Shown piece after piece: positions 20,248 to 31,105 of a stretch of 64,000 nucleotides of DNA. The DNA comes from Diphasiastrum complanatum (Eukaryota > Streptophyta > Lycopodiopsida > Lycopodiales > Lycopodiaceae). The notes below the pieces were generated by a model, which had not been told where the DNA came from, searched no databases, and worked only from the letters and a program-made list of their open reading frames with translations. The position numbers and the translations under genes were made by a program. Within the stretch, counting starts at the first letter, position 1, and each line of letters starts with the position of its first letter. The stretch covers positions 57,806,865 to 57,870,864 of the forward strand of contig CM055095.1 of assembly GCA_029204225.1 (NCBI GenBank), given 5' to 3'.

Positions 20248-20870
20248 CCAAATCTACTCAAAAAAATTTGCAACAAACAAAGAGCTGAAAGTAGGAGCAC
20301 AAGATGTCTTTCAATCTGCAACCAAAGTGCCCAAAAGATAATGGAAAGATGGCTGTCTTTCTGCACAAAAAATCCAACTTCTTGAAAATTACGTTAGCTT
20401 CGATTGAAGCCTACACCGAAACCTAATTAAAAATCCAATAGGGCTGTTGAAAGCGCCCTACTGCTTGCTGAGAATCTACAAATTTCCAGCCACAAGTTGA
20501 CCTAACCCTAAATAGGGTTTGCTGAATTTTGGGCGCCCTCCTACACAAATGCAAACCTGAAAACAAAAACAGCAAGATAAGGAGACACCACAACCAAAAA
20601 TCAGTAGCAGATTTTTGGGGGCCCTCCTCCAAACAAAACTTGCTGAAAACTGGTTGCATAAAAATCAGATTTGAGATTCTGATTTTTGGGTACCACAAAT
20701 TACTCCTCCAAGATCTCTGTTGGGCGCCCTCCTTCAACCTGAAAAGAGAGACAAAAGCTGATCCAAACTCCACTTGGAAAGATCAGCAGGATACTGAAAT
20801 TTCACAACAAAAAGCAAAGAAGCTCCTCTTCTGGTAGGCGCCAACAAACAAGCTTGCTGCAGATCCGGTA
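20248..20870 (-). other. Element D untranslated leader
   Basis: Non-coding DNA between gag and the primer-binding site. Variants of GGGCGCCCTCCT occur at about 20531, 20618 (as GGGGGCCCTCCT) and 20722, spaced about 90-105 bp apart, suggesting an old internal repeat. No reading frame is supported. Confidence 0.55.
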
Positions 20871-20882
20871 GCTCTGATAGCA
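20871..20882 (-). other. Element D primer-binding site
   Basis: Minus-strand TGCTATCAGAGC, one base from the TGGTATCAGAGC seen in A, B and C, directly after the LTR end. Confidence 0.82.
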
Positions 20883-21196
20883 TGTAGGAAAGCAAGAGTC
20901 AAGTCACCAAGATCTAGTTATCAATCAATCTCCACAGAAAACAAGAGAGAAGAGGCTGGGCGCCCAACTCTAAGAGAGAGAGAGAGAGAGAGAGAGAAAA
21001 CAGCAACAAGAGCAATGGAGAGCAATGTTGAGCCAAACTGTTTAAAATGGAATACACAATGAGCATCTAAGTACTCTACCTGGATGTGGCCAAATGCCAC
21101 CAAACCCTAAGGTTAACCACTTACTAAATGTAGGGCACCCCCAAAAGTCAAGATAGGGCCCCTAACCAAATTAGACCTCTAAGGACCCACAAGTCA
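20883..21196 (-). repeat. Element D 5' LTR, truncated
   Basis: Matches 11278 onward for about 315 bp, with a longer (GA)n run (20975-20997). The last 145 bp of the LTR are absent, and gypsy LTR-like sequence begins at about 21197. Confidence 0.83.
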
Positions 21197-21511
21197 GTCA
21201 TGCCCACATTTGGACTGATCTTGGATTAATTATCCCGTAAGGAGGTCAGTATGCGTACCTCGACCCATAAATTAATTATGATTATGAGGGGTTGAGACCC
21301 TCATGGTATTAAAGTCATAATTAATGGTTAGAGGCCTAAAACTCCATATGGTGGATTGGTATGGATCTAATAGTGACTCATAGGGGGAAGTGGATGAGGT
21401 GGCCCAAATAGGCTGTTGATGTGTCCAGTGAGGTGCCATAGTTCACTACTACAGGTGGAGAAGCCTTGGATGGTATAAGCATACTCATAGGTCTCCCACT
21501 AGTGCATGCAT
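21197..21511 (+). repeat. Gypsy element E: partial 5' LTR
   Basis: Starts TCATGCCCAC and is collinear over about 310 bp with the LTRs of element F (31499 and 36036): shared blocks include CCCATAAATTAATTATGA, GTCCAGTGAGGTG and GGTATAAG. The terminal TG is not preserved. LTR similarity stops at about 21511, mid-LTR, where pol coding sequence begins without primer-binding site or gag. Confidence 0.75.
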
Positions 21512-22310
21512 GATCAAGGGAAGTACCAATCGTGTGGCTGATGCACTTAGTCGAATTGGTGAAGTGAACGAACTTTCCTTCAAAAAGATTGGCACAAATT
21601 TTTATCTCTCCTTAAGAGGTCTTTGTGAAAAAAGACTTGCATTTTGGACCAATCTGAGAGAGAGTACTAGCAACTCATTAAGCGAGAATGATTTACAAGG
21701 TGATCAATCTAGGAGAAAGGATAAAAAGAGTGTTGCTGACTTCTCTATTCGTTATGGATTTTTGTTCAAGAAAGGGAAGATATGCGTGTCCAAAGTGGAT
21801 GCAATTAAAAAGAAAATTTCTTAACCTTGTGTCGGGCATACATCGTCCTTCAGATTTAGTACGAAGGGGTGTTTATCGGCAAAACTTTGTAGAATCTTAT
21901 GTGGTCAAGTGTGACCAATGCCAGTTAAATAAGGCCAAACATCTCAAGGTTGGTGGAGTGTTAGATCCATTGAATATCCCTGACAAAAAATGGGATAGTA
22001 TTTCGATGGATTTCGTGGTTGGATTACTGCAGACGAATAAACAAAATGATGCAATTTGGATAGTTGTTGATCGTCTTACCAAATTGGCTACGTTTATTCC
22101 AATAAAAACCACAACGAAAGCTTCTGATTTAGCTCAAATATTTGTTGAACGTCTTTTTAGACTTTACAAATAACTAGGTGACATTGTGAGTGATCGCGAT
22201 CCGAAGTTCATCGGTCACTTTTGGTCGGCCGTATTTGCTAAGCTAGAAACAACATTGAGCTTTAGTTCTTCTGGTCATTCCGAGACTGTAGACAGACAGT
22301 CAGTCACTCG
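21510..22310 (+). pseudogene. Gypsy element E: RNase H end and integrase fragment
   Basis: Opens with GSTNRVADALSR, the conserved end of gypsy RNase H. It continues through a frameshift near 21820 into an integrase zinc region (HRPSDLVRRGVY...CDQCQLNKA) and the core: WDSISMDFVVGL (first Asp), IWIVVDRLTKLATFIP, a stop after FRLYK, then DIVSDRDPKFIGHFW (second Asp) and SSSGHSETVDRQ, with no catalytic-Glu motif. Similarity ends at about 22310. The element is internally deleted and dead. Confidence 0.85.
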
Positions 22311-23095
22311 TAAGGTATGCATAGTCTATCATATTGGCTTGGCATAAATTTTATATTATTGATGTTGCTAGCTTGTGCATCTGACAAGCACAGCTTACTT
22401 TTTCTCTTTGTCGTTAGTTATGGGTCCAATTACCTACCAAAACTCAAAATTATAATAGATACCATGAGGAAACCAATTATGATTGGGTTTCATGAGATCC
22501 TTGAGGTTAATATTGAATTTGGGCTATGAAAATGCATCTCCTGGTGGAACACCCTACAAAGATTGAAGGAGAATGAAAAAACTACATCAGTGCTTGGCAA
22601 TCCAAAACTCTGAAAGTAGACTAGTTGTCCACATAAGGGTGGTAATCTAGAAAAGGGTGTGGTTCCATTGCAAATGCTTCAGTGCAGTGTATTTGAGAAT
22701 AAGGGCCTGCCAACAAGCAGTTGGGGTGGCAAAGCACACCATTCAAAATGTCATCACACGTTAATCATAATTTCCCTGAAAACATCAGTAATAGCTTATG
22801 TGAGTTGTACAATGTTTTTGCTGTTGCAAATCGTGATCTAATTAATTACTATCATGCTGCTGTGCTGCTGTGCACCGCCTCGGCGATGCATCTTGTTAAT
22901 GCTTCCTAAATCTGCCTACTGGCAATAGAGATGAAAAAGTTAGGTTCCTTTCTGGCATTCTAACTAGTTACTGAAGTTCATAGGCCCTTACGCAGCCCAA
23001 ATCCATATGCTTTTTCTTTAGATTATTCAAAAAGCTCAAAAGGCACACACACATCGGAAGCTGAATGTCAAGATAAGGAAAAGATTTCTGCTCAC
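22311..23095. other. Gene-poor stretch beside the candidate exon
   Basis: No reading frame or repeat I can identify. If the exon at 23096-23302 belongs to a real gene, this would be its first intron and further exons. I could not find a convincing minus-strand second exon here. Confidence 0.4.
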
Positions 23096-23302
23096 CTGTT
23101 CTTGAAGAAAATTAGATTTGGAATCGTAAGTGACCAATTCAAGCCCTTTCTTGGCCCCTCCTCTCCCGAAGACCACATGCTGAGGCCCATTCTTCTGAGA
23201 AACTGATTCTGGAGCCCAAGCTGCACAGAGAAGCGGCGTATCGTCGAGCCTAGTAGCCCCCAGATAATGAGTGCGCTGCGTTCTCATCTCGCAAAACCCC
23301 AA
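23096..23302 (-). CDS. Candidate first exon of a host gene, minus strand
   Basis: 69 codons, from an ATG at 23302 to a strong splice donor: ...CAAGAACAG followed by GTGAGC (GT at 23095-23094), leaving the intron in phase 0. The peptide begins MGFCEMRTQRTHYLGATRLD and contains LLCAAWAP and HVVFGRGGAKKGLELVTYD. The local base composition is more GC/CpG-rich than the surroundings, a TATA-like box sits about 245 bp upstream, and no transposon motif is present. The CAAWAP...GRGG...YD pattern faintly recalls the N-terminal blade of SEC12-like WD proteins; that is only a guess. Later exons were not located, so this may be a gene fragment. Confidence 0.4.
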
Positions 23303-23546
23303 CCTCTCAGCCCTAAACCGGCTCCAGAACTCTAAATTTTTGCCTCAATTTTTCCAGCTTCTTTGACACATGAGCGATTCCGAGGCAAGCGCAAGCGCTC
23401 TTGCTGTCGCCGCACCTCGAATGCGCGTCTAGAAGGAAGATCGGTGGGCGAGAGACAGATCAAAGCGATGGATGAATGCAGAAATCAGATAGAAAAGCAG
23501 GAAAAGGAAGAGAAAATTTTCAGAAAGGAGAACGAAAACGAGAAGG

Positions 23547-23554
23547 TATAAATA
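23547..23554 (-). promoter_or_regulatory. TATA-like box for the candidate minus-strand gene
   Basis: TATTTATA on the minus strand (TATAAATA on the plus strand), about 245 bp upstream of the candidate ATG at 23302. A G-box core CACGTG lies farther upstream at about 23632, and a second ACGTGG-type site at about 23682. The arrangement suits a plant promoter, but the motif reads acceptably on both strands. Confidence 0.35.
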
Positions 23555-24011
23555 GACGAAGAGATTGAAGGATAAGACGAGGCGGCTTAATGGCACGGGG
23601 TAATCCAAGCCTCACCACTTCGATTTTTGCCACGTGTTCATATCTGCCATCCGAAGTACTGTCAATGGTTCGATTATCTGATACGTGGCAAGACTTGAGG
23701 GCTTCAATATAATCCAACGGTGGAGGACTTTAGATCATCTGGTGCCATTGAGTTATACTAGGATCACGGAGGAGATTCTTGGAGTGATTCCGATTACAAA
23801 GAGGAAAAAAAAAAAGGTTTGAAAAGTATTCTAGAAAAAAAAAAGGGGGGGGGGGCCCTTAAAATTCAAGTGCTCCCCAAGAATCGACAAAGTCCATCAA
23901 CCACTGGGGGTTTGATTTCAGATCTAACTCTGGCCAATGTTTGGGATCAAAAATCGGCAAAGTCCATTCATTAATAACTAGCATGTGATTGCCATTGGCA
24001 TGATTTTGAGG
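23555..24011. other. Putative promoter region and homopolymer tracts
   Basis: Contains an imperfect inverted repeat in which TTGCCACGTG (about 23627) pairs with ACGTGGCAAG (about 23683). Further on is an A-run followed by a G-run at 23836-23855. No coding sequence is seen. Confidence 0.4.
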
Positions 24012-24165
24012 CCCTTTTGTATGCGGGAATGGATTCCCCACTCACCTTTCCACTGGTGAATCTTGCCCGTAAAAGCTGATGAGGTTGTTAGCTCGAGCCA
24101 TTGTTAGTTATGGCAAGACGACGCAATGGAAAGGTTAGTGGAAATCTCATTCCCTTATGTAAAGG
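24012..24165. mobile_element. MITE-like inverted-repeat element
   Basis: About 154 bp whose two ends form imperfect inverted repeats of about 42 bp (roughly 80% by eye). The left end reads CCTTTTGTATGCGGGAATGG and the right end, reversed, CCTTTACATAAGGGAATGAG; both go on to ...CCACT(C/A)ACCTTTCCA. It has no coding capacity. No clear target duplication is visible, so the superfamily is undecided. Confidence 0.45.
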
Positions 24166-26473
24166 ATGCTCGATGTTATCCAAAATGATAGGTGTGACCT
24201 TGAGCAACCTTTTATGAGAGTCTGAGTACCCTCAAATAAATCTTTATGGAAATATGTATGCCAGGGCTAAGCGCTTTTCATGGACTCAATTTTTTTTGCA
24301 AAATTTAAGCCTCTTTACAAATACAATATCTCAACAATAGGGAATCCTTTATGGGCCTATATTCTATTGCATAAGGTAGGGGTCCCAAAATTTGACCAGT
24401 TTCTTTGACAGCCTGCCCATTTCTGCTACGCCGCAACCTAATGGACACTCCCAATTTAAATAGACTCCAGACTTCGGACCAACGTTGTTCATAATAAATT
24501 ACATAAAACAATGGAAATCTAAAAATTTAAAAACCACATGGAAAAATGAATTAAATTAAAAATAGCATAAAATTTTTAGTGCATTAATTGTTCCATTGAT
24601 TGGGGTGTTACCACATATAATCATGTCCCCAAGTAGCTTGTGGCGTCCACCACTCGTTTTCCAAATCCCAAATTATATGTGGCAATGGCCCTCCCCTTGC
24701 TCATTACCTAGTACATATTTTGAATTTGATTGGCCAAGTTTGCAAAAAGTGATTAATATTTTTTTTAAACGCAGCTTTTTTTTAAGGCAATTAATGCAAG
24801 TTGAAGGCTGAAAACAAAAAATATATATCAAATTGAAAAATAGTAGTTTTTTTTTTTAAAAAGTGTGACCACTACAAAAAAGCTCTCAATAAGGAAAAGC
24901 GCAATTTGCAAAGCATGCTCATTCTTGATGTGAAGAGTGAGGGGGCATGCTCCTAACCAAGGTCAAAGGATGGCCCTTTCTGAAGCATGGGAAGGGAGTA
25001 GGGCTTACCTCGAAGGAATGTTTGCGGCCCTAGGCCTCCCCTTGTGCACCTTCAAAACGTGGAAGAGAGTATACTCAACCATGATGGGAGTACATGCAAG
25101 GCCCCACCCCATTTAACGATGTAGAGCCTTTCATCAATCATTATGGAGAGATCATAAGACCATCTCTTAATCATTCTATACTCTTAAACAAGGTTGTGCC
25201 ATGCTAGCACCTTAGTCACAACTAAGTATATGCTCCTCCATATGCTTGCTACTTTTGGCACATAGCCATTTACTATATGCCATGTGGAACAAGTTAATGT
25301 ATTTACTATGAAGTGCATATTCATACAATCACTTGATAATGTCTATGGTTGCATTATTACATATTTCAAAGTACAGAAAATTGTAACATAAAGTTAAATG
25401 ATGGCCCTCTTGCTATCTACACGAGACACACACACATGTGCACACACTATTTGGAAGTCACGAGAGGGATGTCACTTCCCAAAAAATAGTTTCCATCACC
25501 CTCCTACCTCTACCCTATCGATAACTGGATTTTTGGCCCTTTTTGGGAGGTAAATTATATCAAGTAATTGGTCTAGTGATTTAGATCAAGGAGACATATA
25601 TGCGAACTATCCAAATGAAAAAAAGGAAAATTAATGGACTATTCAAATCATATAGATCAAAAGAATCCACTTTAAACCAATTAGGTGCGGTAACGCCCAT
25701 TTTTTGAGTCAAATGCACATACTATGGTATCTGGCATTTGTGGTTGTCGCCACACACTACCATGTCCTATACGACATGCAATTGTGGCCCTCCCCATGGC
25801 CAATATTCTAGCAACCAACACATGTCAACATTCAAAGGTTGCATTGCCAAGTTGTGTGAGAATGGCACGTGCATAGCCTAATGTTAGTAGAAAACTATTT
25901 CCCAAGCATAAAGGATGGCAAGGATTGTTCTTTTAAAGGGTCAAAACTTTTCATGGGCCACACTTTTTGAATGCATATGGATTGTAATATCCTATTATTT
26001 TGTTATGGATAATCTCCCCATGAAATCATGGATGTCGAGATCATGGATGCCAATATCTATGAGTTGTTGGCAAGAAAGGTCGAGTGGCTTTCAATATTTT
26101 TAGTTTCTTATGGGCTCTACAAAATATTTGAGAAAGAAAACATATACATTTAGGCAAAGTCAAAGTACAAATTTATGCAAAACTAGTGAACTAGTCTTAC
26201 CACAAAGGGATATGTTTTATAAGTAAGAGAAAATCCTTGCAAAATTTAATCCTTTACTAGGATAACAATAAATATCAAGCAAGTCCTCAACTACATCCTC
26301 ACCCTCATGTTCACCTTGGGGCGAGATTACCCACGACCACACCACTTGTGAGCAATGGTGAACACTTGCCTTGAAACTCTTCAATAAAGAGTTCAAATAC
26401 TATTTGTCTCCTGTTTTGGAAGGACAACTGATAATACCAAGAAGCAGTATTTGGTGCTTTTACTCATGGAACA
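24166..26473. other. AT-rich intergenic DNA
   Basis: No gene supported. Short A/T homopolymers and a small CA-rich patch at about 25420-25450 are the only features. Some phrases recur loosely (for example a GTGGCAATGGCCCTCCCC-like string near 24680 and 25785), suggesting old unrecognised repeats. Confidence 0.4.
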
Positions 26474-26952
26474 TGTCATGTCCACGTCCTATATATAGGA
26501 TTCAGCATAGTCCTAGACTTGGATACACGGTACTCCAGTTATTAGTTATGCCATGTCATACTGGATGTGACCTGCAAGTAATTAATAACTCTGTGAGGCC
26601 CAAACACACTAATTGAAGTTAGTACAAGGTTGGAACCTTATATGCATGTGTAGACTATCAATAGCAATCTATGTCTATGTATAGTGGAATCTATGTATAG
26701 GGGAGTTGGTACCTTGCATTACTATTTGCACAGGAGGTTCTTAGCCTTATATAAGGAGGCCAAACTCGCCCTACTCCACCATATTGTGGTTGATTCATTG
26801 CTAGGATCTCTCTCTACTCTCCTATTCCTTAGCTTGGGGGTGAAGCTTTTAGAGATTGATTGGTTGCTTCTACTTTGTTGGGTGGTTTCTCCAACAGTGT
26901 GTTCTCTATTGTTTTGTCTTGTAAGTAGGATCTTGAGGAGACGACTCTTACA
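26474..26952 (+). repeat. Orphan LTR (5' LTR of an unidentified element)
   Basis: 479 bp beginning TGTCATGTCC and ending CTCTTACA, immediately followed by a tRNA-Met-type primer-binding site, so it is a 5' LTR. A TATATAAGG box lies at about 26747-26756, roughly 200 bp before the LTR end. I found no matching 3' LTR and no gag or pol downstream. Confidence 0.65.
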
Positions 26953-26953
26953 T

Positions 26954-26965
26954 TGGTATCAAAGC
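26954..26965 (+). other. Primer-binding site of the orphan LTR
   Basis: TGGTATCAAAGC, one base after the LTR end, complementary to an initiator tRNA-Met 3' end with one difference from the site in element B. Confidence 0.7.
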
Positions 26966-29199
26966 AAGGCTTACGAAGATTGGAAAGGCTATAACCTCCA
27001 AACGAAGGGCACTCGGACTGTACCTGCAAGTACGGCACAACAAAACAGAGAAGTGCTACTTTTCGTTGAAATTTTGGTGTGGATCAATTGGAATTCTCTT
27101 CCAGGTGGAGATAAAGATGGCAAATGGGTGTACTCTCCCGGTTTCCATTTGCATGTTACTAAGAACCATTTCTTTCGAAAAAAAATTTGAGGTTTTATGG
27201 AGAATTGTTCTAGAAAGCCAATTTGTGATGCTTTTTGAGAGTTTTTTCTTGTGTAGCTCAACAAGTGTACTTTCATTTTACAGATCATTAATGATACATG
27301 CCGGTTCTTTTCATCATTTACAATTCTAGGCTATGTTTTGGTCAAAATTGCTTGTTTTTTCATGTTTTTTGACTCAAAATTGATAGTAAGAACTAAAATA
27401 CAGCAAGATCAGATAAGTTAGATGGCTATAGTTCTATAAATTGGTTTGCATGTGGCTGAGAAAGAGTTGCATGTCATGAATTTCCACTTTATAGTGAAGA
27501 AACACCCGGAAAATAGCCAAAATTTTATCATTTTTGCTTGTTTTTTCATAAAGTTGGATAGTAGGTGGCTATAAAACACCACGAAGAGCTTGTAAAGAGT
27601 TGAACCAAAGTCTTTTTAAGCTATCCTTGAAGTTAGAGCCAAGAATTCCATGAATTGGACTTGTAGAAGGTCAAAAAAGACCAAAAAATAGTTTATTTTT
27701 GTGGTTTTTGGGGGATGGATTGCTCTCAATCCATAAGGAGATTGTTGAAAAATTTTACAACATAATTAGCATTTCTTTTTACCTTCCAACAAGCTATCAG
27801 ACCTGTAAATTGATAGTTGGTGGCTTATGCTTCATCTCCATCAAGTTTGAAGATATTTTTACTTCTACAAACCAAAAAATCTTCGTTCTCAACCTATGTA
27901 GGCTGATATTCCAAGGAATATAGGTTGATTTTTCAAGGAATATTCTAGCCATCCTGCGGAACATCTTTAAAAATACAAGCAGAATAGGATTTAAACATAG
28001 AACTTGCCCATCAAGTTTAGGCTTTTGCGGTATCCGTAATGGCTTAAGTTATTTAGTTCTAAGTTTAAACTGCCATGGGCACTGCACATAGATATGTAGT
28101 TTCCAGTTATTTCAAGTTATGTAAAAGTTAGTCACAAAGGTCCATTGGGGGTTTGTCCCATGGCACCAATGTGATTCAAAGTTAAGTTAGTCTCATCGTG
28201 TCTTTGTGTAAGTGACCACCACTCCAAGTACATATAGGAGTGGAAGAGTCCATTTTCGACAAGAACCTCATTTGCAATACATGCTTATCTTTCTCTTTGA
28301 GTGTTCTTCCTTGTGTGGTTTCATGTACTGAGTTACTTCACATTGTATTGTACAGTATTAATCTTGCAACAAGTTAAGTTAATCCAGGCCCTCCATTCTC
28401 TAGTAGGGTAAGCCTTAGAGGAGGAGATTTAGTTTAGGCTTTTATCTTTTAGATTAAGTTGTCATTTGTTAGAAACTAAGGAGAGAAAAGAGAGAAGAGT
28501 GGATCTTACCCACAAGAACACTCACCCTATGCTCATTGTGCTCTTCCCATCCTCTTGCTCAAGCTAGTTGGAGAAGCCATAGCATAGACTAGTTGGGAGA
28601 CCGCCATAGTCGATGAGTATACATATATATATGCAAAAAAAAAAAAATCCTAAATTCATCCAAACATGTGACATAAGCTACAAGCTCACCACACTTTGAG
28701 CCTCCACTGATCACAGTTGATAACTTTTATCAGTGGGCGCGTACATTATTCGCACAGATTCTCGACATAGAAGAAATTGTCGCCTTAGAGAAAAGTCATA
28801 CCACTTGTGTGCATTTCTTGAAAAACCCTGACCATTTTGTCTTGACCGAGCTTTGCCCACTCGCCCAGCTGTCTAGCATCTCTCAAATGTATTCGACCAA
28901 CCGGCCATCCCAGTTGTGTGGCATCTTAACTTTGTTCACTCTACAATTTAGCATCAATCCTTGCCAATGCAATGACGATGGCTACGCATACCTCTAATCT
29001 GATGGTTCTCACCACCCATCCTTGTACATAGCCATCCCACCGAACTGCTCTTGGAGATTATGGGGTTGGGGATGGCTAGTTGATGGTTCCTAGTCTCCAA
29101 GTGAACTTTTTTCCTCTCTTGAGATCCCAGATCTAGTCTTTCAACCTGATTTTAGTTGCAACCAAACAAGAGATCTTGTCTAAGTTCACAGCTTAGAAA
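26966..29199 (+). other. Non-coding DNA downstream of the orphan LTR
   Basis: No gag or pol motif in any frame. Three loosely similar passages (near 27381, 27553 and 27806) share variants of TTGATAGTAGGTGGCT, hinting at decayed internal repeats. This suits either a non-autonomous element or a truncated one. Nothing is recognised between 28000 and 29199 apart from an A-run at about 28636. Confidence 0.4.
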
Positions 29200-29700
29200 A
29201 GTATCTTGTTTGGGGATCTAGAATTCAAATTATGGGAATGTGAGATTGGGAATGTATGAATGTAAGCTTTGGAATATGGAATTGGGGAATGCGATCTGGG
29301 GAGGTGGAATGGGGGATTCCAGGATTTTTGGGGATCCCAAAATTTGGGTGCTGAGATTTGGGAAATGCTGATTTGGAATTTGTAACAAGTCTCAAGACAT
29401 GTGGATTTGGAGATTGTCAAAGAGTGAATGAGGGAAGCAAATCTGGGGATATAAGATGGGAATGGAAAATGTGAACATGGGAATTTGGAGAATTGGGGAT
29501 TGTAGATTTGGAATTCACAAAAGGTCTTGCAGATTTGGGATCCCAAAATGGGAAGACAATTATAGCAATGTAGCTGGTTGGAGATAGGATGAGATTTTTG
29601 GATCTCCTCTTTGGCTAGTGACAAAGGGTGGATGAATGTAGGTTATACCCAAGGGGGGAGTCAAGATATCAAATTTTGGAGTCCTGGGGTGATTTTGAGA
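29200..29700. repeat. G-rich degenerate simple repeat
   Basis: Strand-asymmetric DNA built from variants of GGGATTTGGGAAT and GGGATCCCAAAA, with many short imperfect copies. The minus-strand reading frame over it is a Ser/Pro/His-rich artefact of the composition. Confidence 0.55.
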
Positions 29701-29739
29701 TTGTAGGAAGCTAGGAGTGAAAAAAGTCCAAATCTATGG

Positions 29740-30880
29740 ATCCTTTGGGAGGTATGGCTCGCCCTTCTAGGGATGTCAAGATATGTATTAGAATTCTCAG
29801 ATCTGAAAGAGGCGAATCAAAATATCCAAAACTGAAGCTTGTAGGCCAAAAATAATAAATTTTGGATTTTCTTTGGTTCTGGCCAATCCTGTGGGTATCT
29901 TGGTTCTCCTGACTCAAATTAGCTTCTTCAAGGATGCCACCTACAAATAGGCAAACCAAGACCTTTAGGGAACAATCAGATATGACACTCACAAAAAGTC
30001 TATCAGATTGGGGATCCCAAAAAGTACAAAAATCAGTATTTTCACACTTTTCAATGCAACATGACGGGTACTTGGGCTCTTGGCTCGCCCTATGGATAGT
30101 GTACTAAACTCAATGAGATCTATCAATGGTGAAAGAGGCAAGCCAACATATCCAAAAGTGAAGAATGTAGGCCAAAAATAGTAAATATTGGATTTTTCGA
30201 CTTTTTGGCTGATGCTTTGAGTGTCTTGGCTCTCTTGACTCAAGTTAAGCTCTTCTTGAGTGGGGAATGCAACCTACAGTAGGCGAACCAAGACCTTGAG
30301 AGAGTAGTGAGATATGACACTTTGGGATTGTACAAATCTTGAATCCCAATTGATAGGCTGTTTGGCATCCCAGAAAGTGCAAAAATCAGGATTTTCACAC
30401 TTTCCAATGTAAACTGATGGGCACTTGGGCTCTTGGCTTACCCTCTGGATAATGTACTGGGCTCAATGAGATCTATCAATGATAAAGGAGGCGAGCCAAC
30501 ATATTACAAATTGAAGCTTGTAGGCCAAAAATAGTAAATTTTGGATTTTCTCTGTTTTTGACCAATTATGTGGGTATCTTGGTTCTCCTAACTCAAATTA
30601 GCTTCTTCACAAGTAGAGAATGCCACTTGCAAATAGGCAAACCAAGACCTTGAGGGAACAATGAGATATGACACTTTGGGATTTATCAATTCTTGAATCC
30701 CAGTTGGCAGGCTGTTTTAGTGCCAAAATCAGGATTTTCACACTTTTCAATCTAGAATGATGAGTACTTGGGCTCTTGGCTCACCCTTTGGATAGTGTAC
30801 TGGGCTTAATGAGATCTATCAATGGTGAAGGAGGAGAATCAAGATGGATTTTTACTGAGGCTATAGAGGCAAGTTCCTCA
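29740..30880. repeat. Complex tandem repeat, about 345-bp unit
   Basis: Three consecutive diverged copies plus a partial one. The anchor GTAGGCCAAAAATA occurs at 29841, 30177 and 30520 (steps 336 and 343). The anchor GAGATCTATCAATG occurs at 30115, 30468 and 30811 (steps 353 and 343). Each unit also carries a TTGGCTCGCCC-type block and a GACTCAA-TTAGCTTCTTC-type block. Non-coding; possibly a small satellite or the internal repeats of a lost element. Confidence 0.8.
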
Positions 30881-31105
30881 AAAACTTTGAAGTCAGATAT
30901 CTCCTCAATGGTGCAAGCTCTTGGCTTGCCCTTTTGATACAGTCTTCAGCAAGTGATTGTCTCTCTGATTTGAGCTAGGTGAGATACTTCTGGGCTCCAT
31001 TGAAATGCCCCTTAGGCCTTGTGTTCTAGCCCCCACAGTTTTTCAGGATGCTCATTAATTGAACGATTTGCTTAAGATTGAGCATAAGAAATCTAACATG
31101 TACAT

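Larger units (their letters stand above)
11278..21196 (-). mobile_element. Copia element D (old, minus strand, interrupted by C)
   Basis: Degenerate copia element: 3' LTR 11278-11719, RNase H and reverse transcriptase 11757-13375, inserted element C (13542-18958), integrase 18959-19890, gag remnant 19909-20193, leader, primer-binding site and a truncated 5' LTR (20883-21196). Gag is joined almost directly to the pre-integrase region, so most of gag, the zinc knuckle and protease have been deleted. The right LTR lacks about 145 bp and is replaced by gypsy fragment E. Only 27 bp separate D from element A. Confidence 0.88.

Noticed and set aside
23363-23551. 62-codon plus-strand Arg/Lys/Glu-rich frame
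   Set aside because: Lies in the presumed 5' UTR of the minus-strand candidate exon; composition only.
25860-25920. Second copy of the MITE at 24012
   Set aside because: The right-end blocks are only loosely alike and I could not find a left inverted end, so the match is too weak.
28140-28460. Possible copia LTR 3' half
   Set aside because: General style resembles the LTR of B (start of transcription-like T-rich region), but there is no primer-binding site, no paired copy and no clear limits.
29193-29624. 143-codon minus frame
   Set aside because: Generated by the G-rich degenerate repeat; Ser/Pro/His-rich and without domains.
29740-30880. CRISPR-like array
   Set aside because: Units are about 345 bp and diverged throughout, with no short identical repeats and unique spacers; it is a tandem repeat in a plant genome.
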